A stretch of DNA of 5,134 bases from Myxococcales bacterium. Lineage in GTDB: Bacteria > Myxococcota_A > Polyangia > Polyangiales > Houyiibacteriaceae. Below are positions 1-5,134 of this stretch, piece by piece; positions within the stretch are counted from its first letter, which is position 1, and each line of letters begins with the position of its first letter. The notes under the pieces are model-generated. The model made no database searches, had not been told where the DNA came from, and was given only the letters and a program-made list of their open reading frames with translations. The stretch spans positions 1-5,134 of the forward strand of contig JABDJF010000218.1 in the NCBI GenBank assembly GCA_013002645.1, read 5' to 3'. The translations under genes and the position numbers were made by a program.

Positions 1-1659
1 ACCTGGGAGCGGTTCACTTGGGGCGTCGGGCGGGGCGGGGATGTTCAACAGCGCAGCCAGCGTCGTCGCCACTCGCAGCGCGTCATGTGTTTCTTCGGTC
101 GTGCGGCGTTCGATGGCGGTGCCCCACATCAGGACGGGTACGCGGCGATCGTAGTCCCAAGGGGTCCCATGGTTCGTGCCCCCGAGCTCAGAAAGCGCGT
201 CGAACCAGCCAGGTTCCGTGACGAGGTAGAGGTCGCCCGGTGCGTCGTCCGGAAGAGTCGCGCCGACGAGTCGCTCGGTGTTCTTCCCGCTCGTTCGCAG
301 CTCGGCGGCGTTTCGCGCGTCGTAGACAGCTTGGACCCCTTCGATTTGAGGCATGGCCTTGCGCAGCACTTTGGTGAGCTCGTCATGTCGCGCTTTGCCG
401 TCAGCCGCGTAGGTGAACAAAGGCGCAACATAACCGGCGACCCAGTCGCCTTCGCCCAAGGCTGAGTCGGCGGTCCTCTCGGCCATTTCTACGAGCGCGC
501 TTCCGCGAAGGCGTCCGCCTGGCCTGCCTTCGGCGTTCGCACGCTCCGGCAGCTCGGCGACTCCGTGGTCGGCGGTGAGGACGAAAGCGACCGGACCTCG
601 TGCTTCCAGAAGCCTCGCGAAACGCGTCAACGCGCGGTCGATCCGCTGCAGGTTGTCGGCGTACTCCCAGGACTGCGGACCCCAAATGTGTCCGACGATA
701 TCGGTGCCCGAGATTCCGAGCGCCAGGAAATCCGGCACATCGTCGATGCCCATTTGATTGGCCTTGACCACCGCGTAAGCAGCCGCCATCAGGTACTCAC
801 TCGAGTCGGGGGTTCCGGCAAAGGCGTACCAGGGGTCGGGCGCCTCCCGTGGATCGTGGGGGAAGCTTGGGTACATTTCGCCCGCCGAAGCGTCGGGGCC
901 GAGCCGCGACTCGAGCCGCGTCGGATCAACCGGCTCCCATGCTTGCAGCAGAGGCTCCACCGGGTTTGCTTTGTTGAAATCGCGAAGCCACTCCGGAAGC
1001 GTTTTCTTCGGTGCGTAATAGGCCGACGTCGTCATCCCCCGGGCGACCGCGTCGTAGAAGACCGCGATGTTGGGCGACTTGCCGACCGACAGCGCTGCCG
1101 AACGCCCCTTGATCGAGATGCCGACGATCTGTGCTTTGCCATTTCTTTCGCGGTGCAGGATGTCCGCAACGGTTTCCACGCGAAGTTGGGTAGGGCTCAC
1201 GTACCGGTTCGGGTTTCCGAGCACCGCGTGTTTTCTGTCGTCGACCGTACGACGCGACCCGAGCTCGGGGTCGTAGACGGCGTTTGCGACGATCCCGTGG
1301 GCGGCCGGCAAGACCCCGGTCGTGAGCGACGCGTGTCCAGGGGCCGTCTGGGTCGACGCATAGGGGAGCTCCGCAATCAGCGAAGCGCCATCTTCATGAG
1401 CGCGGCGAATCACACTGTCGCTTGGCAGCAGTAGCAGTTGCTCTTCGAGGACCCAGGAACCGAGCTGATCGACTACGATCAACACTACGAGCTTCGGAGC
1501 CAGGCTGGCCTGGGATGCAGGCCTTGGCGGTGCGGACGTCTTTTCGACCGTCGTGTTCGATGGGGGCGCGATGCGCGCGCAGGCGGACGCGACGATCGTA
1601 GCAGCCACGAGCGACGTCGCGAGAATCAGGGGCGCGCTTGCCTTCGATTGGATCGTCAC
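1..1659 (-). CDS. PafA-like alkaline phosphatase, exported, C-terminus cut by window edge
   Basis: Encodes 553 residues with no stop before the window edge. It belongs to the type I phosphodiesterase/alkaline phosphatase superfamily, periplasmic or lipid-anchored zinc enzymes that hydrolyse phosphate esters. The N-terminus (about residues 7-28) is a hydrophobic signal ending in ASAC, so Cys27 may be a lipobox cysteine, though a plain type I cleavage is possible. Motifs in order: VVDQ (Asp64, metal), TAPGHAS with nucleophile Thr105, Asn126, IKGR (Lys184, Arg186), GTDIVGH (Asp320, His324), TADHG (Asp364, His365) and TNHGTPWD (His497). The spacing matches Elizabethkingia PafA (Thr79, Asn100, Lys162, Arg164 and its six zinc ligands), which favours a phosphomonoesterase over a phosphodiesterase; this assignment is from memory of PafA. 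The start is a GTG, because an in-frame TAA lies four codons upstream (minus strand); no clear Shine-Dalgarno is visible. The last codons read as the usual family tail (NIPAPPDAPSEPLPG), so probably only a few residues are missing. It is transcribed divergently from the next gene. Confidence 0.93.
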   Translation of the reverse strand, partial: MTIQSKASAPLILATSLVAATIVASACARIAPPSNTTVEKTSAPPRPASQASLAPKLVVLIVVDQLGSWVLEEQLLLLPSDSVIRRAHEDGASLIAELPYASTQTAPGHASLTTGVLPAAHGIVANAVYDPELGSRRTVDDRKHAVLGNPNRYVSPTQLRVETVADILHRERNGKAQIVGISIKGRSAALSVGKSPNIAVFYDAVARGMTTSAYYAPKKTLPEWLRDFNKANPVEPLLQAWEPVDPTRLESRLGPDASAGEMYPSFPHDPREAPDPWYAFAGTPDSSEYLMAAAYAVVKANQMGIDDVPDFLALGISGTDIVGHIWGPQSWEYADNLQRIDRALTRFARLLEARGPVAFVLTADHGVAELPERANAEGRPGGRLRGSALVEMAERTADSALGEGDWVAGYVAPLFTYAADGKARHDELTKVLRKAMPQIEGVQAVYDARNAAELRTSGKNTERLVGATLPDDAPGDLYLVTEPGWFDALSELGGTNHGTPWDYDRRVPVLMWGTAIERRTTEETHDALRVATTLAALLNIPAPPDAPSEPLPG

Positions 1660-1708
1660 CAGCGCAACTTAACTTGGGTAAAGGCTTCCCGCTAGGCGCG
1701 AGAAGACT

Positions 1709-1713
1709 GGAGG
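1709..1713 (+). promoter_or_regulatory. Ribosome binding site GGAGG deciding a TTG start
   Basis: GGAGG lies 8 nt before the TTG at 1722, an ideal Shine-Dalgarno and spacing. The downstream ATG codons in the same frame (1746, 1755) have only poor or badly spaced purine runs, so TTG is preferred. The 62-bp divergent gap (1660-1721) must also hold promoters for both flanking genes, but I see no convincing -35/-10 pair on either strand. Confidence 0.55.
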
Positions 1714-1721
1714 CTTGAAAC

Positions 1722-2300
1722 TTGGGGGTGGTCGGCGCTAGAGCTATGAGCGAGATGAGCCGACGGTCACAAAGCATCCATGCCAAAGCCCGAATCGCGC
1801 GGGGATGGTCCATCGGCTTCTACATAGCCGGAGTGGCAGCCTTGGGTGCCGGGCTCCTCGTGGGCGGAATCGTCGCCGCGGCGACCGGTACCGGCGCAGG
1901 TCTCGTCGTTGCTGCGGTGATTGCCGGCGGAGGTGTGGCGACCGGCGGCTTGAGCCTTTGGGAAAGCCGTCGCTTCAGCCAGCGCGCGAAACGACTTGCG
2001 AGCAGGATTTCGGAACAGCGCCTCTTTGCTCTGGCGAAGAAACACGGCGGCACCTTGCGCGTCATCGACGTGTCCAACGGCCTCAACATCATGGGCTCGG
2101 AGGCCGAAGCGCTTCTCGACGCACTCGTGGATGAGGTGCGCGTTTCGATGCGCGTGACCGACCAAGGCGAGATCCACTACGTCTTTCGGGAGATCGTCGA
2201 CCCGCCGGGATCACGCTTCCGGGTCGAGGCGGTCGAAGGAGAAAGCGTCGCGGATACAGAACCCGTCGCCGCCGGCAGCAAGAAGCAGCTAAGCGACTGA
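1722..2300 (+). CDS. Hypothetical membrane protein with C-terminal winged-helix-like domain
   Basis: Not a family I can name; 192 residues from the TTG start. A basic N-terminus (RR, KAR) is followed by two hydrophobic, glycine/alanine-rich segments (about 31-54 and 58-80) that look like a membrane hairpin. A strongly basic stretch follows (SRRFSQRAKR), placing both ends in the cytoplasm by the positive-inside rule. Residues about 96-158 look like a small winged helix: an initial helix (EQRLFALAKKHGG), a segment LRVIDVSNGLNI, a second helix (SEAEALLDALVDE), then a beta wing ending in GEIHYVFREI. This resembles a layout common in small deltaproteobacterial proteins, where such a domain follows membrane helices. 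The tail (about 160-192) is acidic and probably disordered. The start could instead be ATG at 1746 (184 residues), but TTG 1722 has the better ribosome binding site. It may be a membrane-tethered regulator or a scaffold; no function is claimed. No obvious terminator follows it. Confidence 0.8.
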   Translation: MGVVGARAMSEMSRRSQSIHAKARIARGWSIGFYIAGVAALGAGLLVGGIVAAATGTGAGLVVAAVIAGGGVATGGLSLWESRRFSQRAKRLASRISEQRLFALAKKHGGTLRVIDVSNGLNIMGSEAEALLDALVDEVRVSMRVTDQGEIHYVFREIVDPPGSRFRVEAVEGESVADTEPVAAGSKKQLSD

Positions 2301-2393
2301 TATGATGAAGCTATTCGCCGACTAACCTTGCGTTTGAAGCCTTTCGGCCCGATGATTTGCCGTCGGAGGTCAGCTGGGCTACATAGGGCGGCC

Positions 2394-2409
2394 TCGCTTA
2401 GCGACGGAG
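2394..2409 (+). promoter_or_regulatory. rpmE ribosome binding site with small upstream hairpin
   Basis: GGAG at 2406-2409 sits 10 nt before the rpmE ATG. Directly upstream, TCGC-TTA-GCGA (2394-2404) can form a 4-bp stem with a 3-nt loop. L31 leaders are known regulatory RNAs in some other bacterial groups (Firmicutes, Actinobacteria, Gammaproteobacteria), but this short hairpin is not shown to be one of them. The Shine-Dalgarno is solid; the hairpin role is speculation. Confidence 0.45.
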
Positions 2410-2419
2410 CACGACAGTC

Positions 2420-2665
2420 ATGAAACCCGACATCCATCCTGAATACAACACGCTCACCGTGCATTGCGCTTGCGGCGCTTCGTTCGAGATGCGCTCGACC
2501 ATGAGCATCGATCAGGTGGACATCTGCTCGCAATGCCACCCGTTCTACACGGGCAAGCAGAAGCTGGTGGACACAGCAGGTCGCGTCGAGCGCTTCCGCA
2601 AGAAGTACGCGAAAGCCGGTAAGAGCAAGGACGAGGCGGCGCCCGAAGCGCCCGCCGACAACTAG
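2420..2665 (+). CDS. rpmE: 50S ribosomal protein L31, zinc-binding type
   Basis: Encodes 81 residues and begins MKPDIHPEYN, the standard L31 opening. L31 is a large-subunit protein at the central protuberance that bridges to the small subunit. Four cysteines, CAC at residues 16 and 18 and CSQC at 36 and 39, form the zinc site, so this is the C+ (RpmE) form rather than the zinc-independent RpmE2/YkgM form. The family signature CxQCHPFYTGKQK follows, then the conserved VERFRKKY. The C-terminal tail after about residue 64 is a short, charged Ala/Pro/Glu-rich extension that is probably disordered; total length is slightly longer than the typical 66-75 residues. It is first in the rpmE-DUF1385-prfA set and is separated from the upstream gene by 119 bp, which probably contains the operon promoter. 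Confidence 0.97.
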   Translation: MKPDIHPEYNTLTVHCACGASFEMRSTMSIDQVDICSQCHPFYTGKQKLVDTAGRVERFRKKYAKAGKSKDEAAPEAPADN

Positions 2666-2701
2666 GCGGTCTTGCCCCGCAAGGGCGCCATACTGGCCAC
2701 G

Positions 2702-3715
2702 ATGGCCCAGCCTTACATCGGTGGGCAAGCGGTCATCGAAGGCGTGATGATGCGAGCTCCGGCGTGTCTGACGGTTGCCGTACGCCGGCCCGACGGAACG
2801 ATCGTGCTCCGCGAAGGGCCCTACCGATCCACTTGGTCCAAGAAACTGTGGAAGCTCCCAGGCTTTCGGGGGGTGGCGATGCTCGTCGAGTCGATGACGA
2901 TGGGGTTTTCGGCCCTTCAGTTCTCGGCGGAGCAGCAGATGACCGAGGAAGAGCTCGCGCAAGACGAGGGCTCGGGGCGGCTGGCAGTGATTATTTCGAC
3001 TGTGCTCGCGCTCGGGCTATTCGTGGCGCTGCCCCAGTTTCTCGCGAGCCTGACCGCCAAGGGGGCGGGCTGGGAGCTGGGCCTCACCGACACGGCGTTT
3101 CACGTTCTGATCGGCGGGTTCAAACTTCTGATCTTCATCGGTTATCTATTCGCGATCAGTCGAATTCCCGACGTGCGGCGTCTGTTTCAGTATCACGGGG
3201 CGGAACACAAGACCATTCATGCGTACGAGAAGAATCTGCCGTTGACCGTCGAGAACGTGCAGGCGCAAACCACGCTGCACCCGCGCTGCGGTACGACATT
3301 CCTCGTGGTCGTGATCGTCGTGTCGATCATCCTTGGCTCGCTTGCTGCGCCGCTTCTCATGCCAGACATCGAAGGCTGGCCCGGTCAGGTCGCGCTGCTT
3401 CTCATCCGCATCGCGCTTCTGCCCATCATCGCTGCGATCTCCTATGAGTTCCAGCGGCTCAGCGCGCGGTTTTGCACGACCGGGTGGCGTCGACTGGTGC
3501 TCTATCCTGGCTTTCTGTTTCAGAAGATCACCACCCGGCAACCGGACGACGATCAGGTTGAAATTGCGATTGCCGCGATGGAAACCGCTGCCTGGCGCGA
3601 CCGAATCCAAGAAGCGGCGCCGCACGATGAGGAGCCGATTGTCTTTGCGAGTTTCGCCCGCTTCAGGGAAGTATTGAGCGGGGAAGGCTCCTTGGGCGCC
3701 TCCCGCGCGATCTAA
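2702..3715 (+). CDS. DUF1385 family membrane protein (YqhQ/COG3872)
   Basis: Encodes 337 residues of the DUF1385 family, whose members are annotated as predicted metal-dependent proteins of unknown function. The conserved opening YIGGQAVIEGVMMR (residues 5-18) identifies it. Next is RGVAMLVESMTMGFSALQFS (56-75), then hydrophobic segments at about 94-117 and 132-154. A loop follows with YHGAEHKTIHAYE (164-176) and HPRCGTTF (193-200); His165, His169, His173, His193 and Cys196 are candidate metal ligands. Two more membrane segments lie at about 199-219 and 228-250, then ISYEFQR (246-252) and PGFLFQKITTRQPDDDQ (269-285). A 45-residue soluble tail ends the protein. ATG 2702 is chosen because family members begin just before YIGGQAV; an in-frame TTG at 2672 would add ten residues (PRKGAILAT region) and is possible, since neither start has a strong Shine-Dalgarno. 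It starts 36 nt after rpmE and ends 2 nt before prfA. The recurrent gene order with rpmE and prfA suggests a link to translation, unproven. Confidence 0.92.
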   Translation: MAQPYIGGQAVIEGVMMRAPACLTVAVRRPDGTIVLREGPYRSTWSKKLWKLPGFRGVAMLVESMTMGFSALQFSAEQQMTEEELAQDEGSGRLAVIISTVLALGLFVALPQFLASLTAKGAGWELGLTDTAFHVLIGGFKLLIFIGYLFAISRIPDVRRLFQYHGAEHKTIHAYEKNLPLTVENVQAQTTLHPRCGTTFLVVVIVVSIILGSLAAPLLMPDIEGWPGQVALLLIRIALLPIIAAISYEFQRLSARFCTTGWRRLVLYPGFLFQKITTRQPDDDQVEIAIAAMETAAWRDRIQEAAPHDEEPIVFASFARFREVLSGEGSLGASRAI

Positions 3716-3717
3716 AC

Positions 3718-4791
3718 ATGCTTCCTACAGACAAGCTGGAGTCGCTGACGGCTCGCTACAGAGAGATCGAAGAGCTTCTCTGTCAGCCAAACGTAGTGTC
3801 CGACGCGAAGCGGTATACCGGTCTCACCAAGGAGCGGGCGGAGCTCCAGGAAGTCGTCGAGTCGTACCGGCGCTACCGTCAAGTCGCCGAGGACCTTGCG
3901 GGGCACAAAGAAGCGCTTTCCGACCCCGATCTTCGCGAGCTCGCGGCCGAAGAGATCCCCGGGCTCGAGGGGGAACGCGGACAGCTCGAAGCGGCGATCA
4001 ACTTGCTGCTCCTGCCGAGAGATCCAAACGACCAGCGCGACACCATCCTCGAAATCCGGAGCGGCACCGGGGGCGAAGAAGCGGCTCTCTTCGCCGCGGA
4101 CCTGTTCCGCATGTATTCGCGATACGCCGAAACGCAGGGCTGGAAGGTCGAAGTCATGTCCATGAGTGAAGCTTCCGCCGGCGGCCTCAAGGAAGTCATC
4201 GCCACCGTCTCCGGGGACAATGTCTACTCCCGACTTCGATTCGAAGGAGGCGTCCACCGTGTTCAGCGAATTCCGGCGACGGAGTCGCAAGGGCGCATCC
4301 ACACATCGACGGCGACGGTGGCGGTACTCCCCGAGGTCGATGATGTCGATGAAGTCAAGATCGACCCGAAAGACCTGGAAATCAGCGCAACGGCTGCGGG
4401 CGGTCCCGGCGGCCAGCACGTGAATCGGACGCTTTCCGCCGTGCAGATCAAGCACATCCCGAGCGGCATCATGGTGCGATCCGAGCAGCAGCGGTCACAG
4501 CATCAGAACAAGGCCAAGGCGCTGCACATCCTGTCGGCCAAGCTCCTCGAGATCGAGCGCGAAGCGCAGGCGAGCGCGATCAGCTCCGAACGTCGAAGCA
4601 TGGTCGGCTCGGGGGAACGCTCGGAAAAGATCCGAACCTACAACTATCCGCAAAACCGGATCACCGACCACCGCATTCAACTAACGCTTCACAACCTCGA
4701 CCAGGTCATACAGGGCGATCTCCAAGCCCTTTTCACCTCACTCAGAAGCCACCATCAGGCCGAGCTGATGCGGCAGCAAACAGAGCACTGA
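3718..4791 (+). CDS. prfA: Peptide chain release factor 1 (RF1)
   Basis: Encodes 357 residues, normal RF1 length. RF1 reads UAA and UAG in the ribosomal A site and triggers hydrolysis of peptidyl-tRNA. The codon-reading tripeptide is PAT (186-188, in HRVQRIPATESQGR), which marks RF1 rather than RF2 (SPF). The catalytic GGQ is at 231-233; Gln233 is the residue normally methylated by PrmC. Other family blocks: EIRSGTGGEEAALFAADLFRM (about 112-132), RSQHQNKAKAL (259-269) and GSGERSEKIRTYNYPQNRITDHRI (297-320). The residues flanking GGQ differ from the usual form: SATAAGGPGGQHVNRTLSA replaces the typical FR(S/A)SGxGGQHVNxT(D/E)SA. The start is fixed by the typical N-terminal pattern (MLxxDKLESL). 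It begins 2 nt after the DUF1385 stop with no separate Shine-Dalgarno, so translational coupling is likely. prmC, often next in line, is not seen downstream. Confidence 0.97.
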   Translation: MLPTDKLESLTARYREIEELLCQPNVVSDAKRYTGLTKERAELQEVVESYRRYRQVAEDLAGHKEALSDPDLRELAAEEIPGLEGERGQLEAAINLLLLPRDPNDQRDTILEIRSGTGGEEAALFAADLFRMYSRYAETQGWKVEVMSMSEASAGGLKEVIATVSGDNVYSRLRFEGGVHRVQRIPATESQGRIHTSTATVAVLPEVDDVDEVKIDPKDLEISATAAGGPGGQHVNRTLSAVQIKHIPSGIMVRSEQQRSQHQNKAKALHILSAKLLEIEREAQASAISSERRSMVGSGERSEKIRTYNYPQNRITDHRIQLTLHNLDQVIQGDLQALFTSLRSHHQAELMRQQTEH

Positions 4792-4794
4792 AAA

Positions 4795-4810
4795 CGGGGA
4801 CACGCTCCCG
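4795..4810 (+). repeat. Short hairpin just after prfA stop
   Basis: CGGGG-ACACGC-TCCCG can form a 5-bp stem (one G-U pair) with a 6-nt loop, 4 nt after the prfA stop. No T-run follows, so it is a poor intrinsic terminator. It overlaps the left arm of the inverted repeat and is more likely part of that repeat unit. Confidence 0.4.
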
Positions 4811-4820
4811 CCTCAGAACA
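4803..4820 (+). repeat. Left arm of 18-bp inverted repeat
   Basis: CGCTCCCGCCTCAGAACA. Its reverse complement matches 4999-5016 at 17 of 18 positions (G4810 is the only mismatch). Weaker similarity continues inward for about 19 more bases (11 of 19 matches), suggesting an older, longer repeat of about 37 bp per arm. Confidence 0.75.
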
Positions 4821-4998
4821 GGTGTGATTTCGACCACTTCGGAGACCCGCCGCGAAAACGCAGCCTTGAGACATTGCGACAGGGCCGCGCAGCGCAATTC
4901 CGACGCCAACTCCGGTGGAGCGTGCGCTTGGAAAGGTCGCGGGCAAACCGACCAATCGGGTTTTCGCGGTGTGGCAGGCAAGTATCCGGAACCAGGCG

Positions 4999-5016
4999 TG
5001 TTCTGAGGGGGGAGCG
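4999..5016 (-). repeat. Right arm of 18-bp inverted repeat
   Basis: TGTTCTGAGGGGGGAGCG, the inverted partner of 4803-4820 with one mismatch. Similarity to the left arm stops sharply at 5016/5017: the left arm would continue as TGTCCCCGTTTTC on this strand, but the sequence reads GTTGCGCTC. The break coincides with the predicted left end of an IS30-like element. Confidence 0.75.
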
Positions 5017-5029
5017 GTTGCGCTCAGGG

Positions 5030-5041
5030 GGTCAATGCAAC
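5030..5041 (+). repeat. IS30-like terminal inverted repeat core
   Basis: GGTCAATGCAAC differs by one base from the IS30 left-end core as I remember it. In IS30 family members this region binds the transposase N-terminal domain. The opposite end, carrying the inverted copy, would be outside the window. Confidence 0.45.
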
Positions 5042-5053
5042 GCCCATTGGGTT

Positions 5054-5063
5054 TTGTATACAA
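5054..5063. promoter_or_regulatory. Perfect palindrome TTGTATACAA, possible operator or -10 region
   Basis: A 10-bp perfect palindrome 29 bp upstream of the transposase ATG. TATACA inside it (5057-5062) could act as a -10 element, but no good -35 is visible at the right spacing. The T-x-GT...AC-x-A form also suits GntR-type operators. Either role is conjecture. Confidence 0.3.
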
Positions 5064-5077
5064 GTCGGACCCTTAGC

Positions 5078-5083
5078 GGAAGG
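5078..5083 (+). promoter_or_regulatory. Ribosome binding site of the IS30-like transposase
   Basis: GGAAGG ends 9 nt before the ATG at 5093. It is a good Shine-Dalgarno and spacing, and supports a real translation start at the window edge. Confidence 0.55.
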
Positions 5084-5092
5084 TGCATCAGA

Positions 5093-5134
5093 ATGCTTGG
5101 AGCGCGTTTGTGTTTGGAAGAGCGGGAGCAGGTC
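5093..5134 (+). CDS. IS30-family transposase, N-terminal fragment (cut by window edge)
   Basis: Only 14 codons are visible: MLGARLCLEEREQV. The pattern L-x-LEERE-x-(I/V) is typical of the start of IS30-family transposases, where it opens the N-terminal helix-turn-helix domain that binds the terminal repeats; the DDE catalytic domain would follow outside the window. A good Shine-Dalgarno precedes the ATG, and an IS30-like terminal repeat core lies about 50 bp upstream. With so few residues the family call rests on the combination of these signs. Another helix-turn-helix protein or a different IS family with a similar N-terminus is possible. Confidence 0.55.
   Translation, partial: MLGARLCLEEREQV

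Larger units (their letters stand above)
4792..5016. other. Non-coding, repeat-bounded stretch after prfA
   Basis: No credible gene lies here. Short open frames on both strands (for example 4824-5006 plus and 4755-5063 minus) show no recognisable domain, have weak or absent ribosome binding sites, and the minus one runs into the 3' end of prfA. The stretch is framed by an 18-bp inverted repeat and starts with a small hairpin right after the prfA stop. It looks like a miniature or degenerate repeat element rather than a gene. No prmC similarity was seen in any frame. Confidence 0.6.
5017..5134 (+). mobile_element. Left end of an IS30-family insertion sequence, truncated by window
   Basis: Evidence is threefold. 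The segment GGTCAATGCAAC (5030-5041) resembles the terminal repeat core of IS30 (GGTCAACGCAAC, recalled from memory). A well-placed start codon with Shine-Dalgarno lies about 76 bp from the inferred end, the usual short IS leader. The opening peptide fits IS30 transposases. Placing the core in the same register as in IS30 puts base 1 of the element at about 5017, exactly where the adjoining inverted repeat is interrupted. The rest of the element lies to the right of the window, so the boundary and family need the full sequence. Confidence 0.5.

Noticed and set aside
565..1434. 289-codon open frame on the plus strand
   Set aside because: It lies antisense to the phosphatase gene, whose catalytic motifs read through the same bases. 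The arginine-rich product has no domain and the opening is a typical high-GC shadow.
2328..2356. Promoter-like TTGCGT, 17 bp, GATGAT before rpmE
   Set aside because: Only 3 of 6 and 4 of 6 consensus matches; expected by chance, although a promoter probably exists in this gap.
2672..2701. Upstream TTG start for the DUF1385 protein
   Set aside because: It would add ten residues before the conserved YIGGQAV opening. The only nearby purine run is about 2 nt from the codon, too close for a good ribosome binding site.
2177..2962. 261-codon open frame on the minus strand
   Set aside because: It runs antisense across the end of the membrane protein gene, all of rpmE and the start of the DUF1385 gene; the His/Arg-rich composition indicates a shadow frame.
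3712..4455. 247-codon open frame on the minus strand
   Set aside because: Entirely antisense to prfA, which is unmistakable; no domain recognised.
4755..5063. 102-codon minus-strand frame over the repeat region
   Set aside because: It overlaps the 3' end of prfA and spans the repeat and the IS end, with a Cys/Arg/Gly-rich product and no recognised domain. It may be a decayed remnant, but I cannot support a gene.
5122..5134. GCGGGAGCAGGTC resembling a third copy of the repeat arm
   Set aside because: It shares GCGGGAGC and GTC with the reverse complement of 4798-4811, but it is better explained as codons for Arg-Glu-Gln-Val of the transposase and is cut by the window edge.

Overview
The window is high-GC bacterial DNA. 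Its gene content and order (rpmE, then a DUF1385/YqhQ-type membrane protein, then prfA) fit a Deltaproteobacteria/Myxococcota-like genome. That placement is an inference from gene order, GC content and protein style; there is no rRNA or other phylogenetic marker beyond L31 and RF1.

Layout. Bases 1-1659 (minus strand) hold almost all of an exported PafA-like alkaline phosphatase, whose last few codons run off the left edge. A 62-bp divergent gap separates it from a plus-strand gene (1722-2300) for a small unrecognised protein: an N-terminal glycine-rich membrane hairpin followed by a probable winged-helix domain. After a 119-bp gap come three co-directional, closely spaced genes that look like one transcription unit: rpmE (ribosomal protein L31, zinc-binding form), a DUF1385 membrane protein, and prfA (peptide chain release factor 1). 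DUF1385 and prfA are only 2 nt apart, which suggests translational coupling.

Downstream of prfA (4792-5134) the usual next gene, prmC (the methyltransferase for the GGQ glutamine of release factors), is not seen. Instead there is a non-coding stretch bounded by an 18-bp inverted repeat matching at 17 of 18 positions (4803-4820 and 4999-5016, 178 bp apart). It abuts what looks like the left end of an IS30-family insertion sequence: an IS30-like terminal-repeat core at 5030-5041, a good ribosome binding site at 5078-5083, and the first 14 codons of a transposase starting at 5093. The IS appears to have landed in, and cut, the right arm of the inverted repeat.

The genes fall into a translation block (rpmE, DUF1385, prfA), an unrelated divergent exported phosphatase for phosphate scavenging, and a mobile/repeat block at the right edge. 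I found no CRISPR array, tRNA, rRNA, toxin-antitoxin pair or defence system. The most interesting items are the nested repeat/IS junction after prfA, the unusual residues around the GGQ motif of RF1, and the membrane-anchored winged-helix protein.
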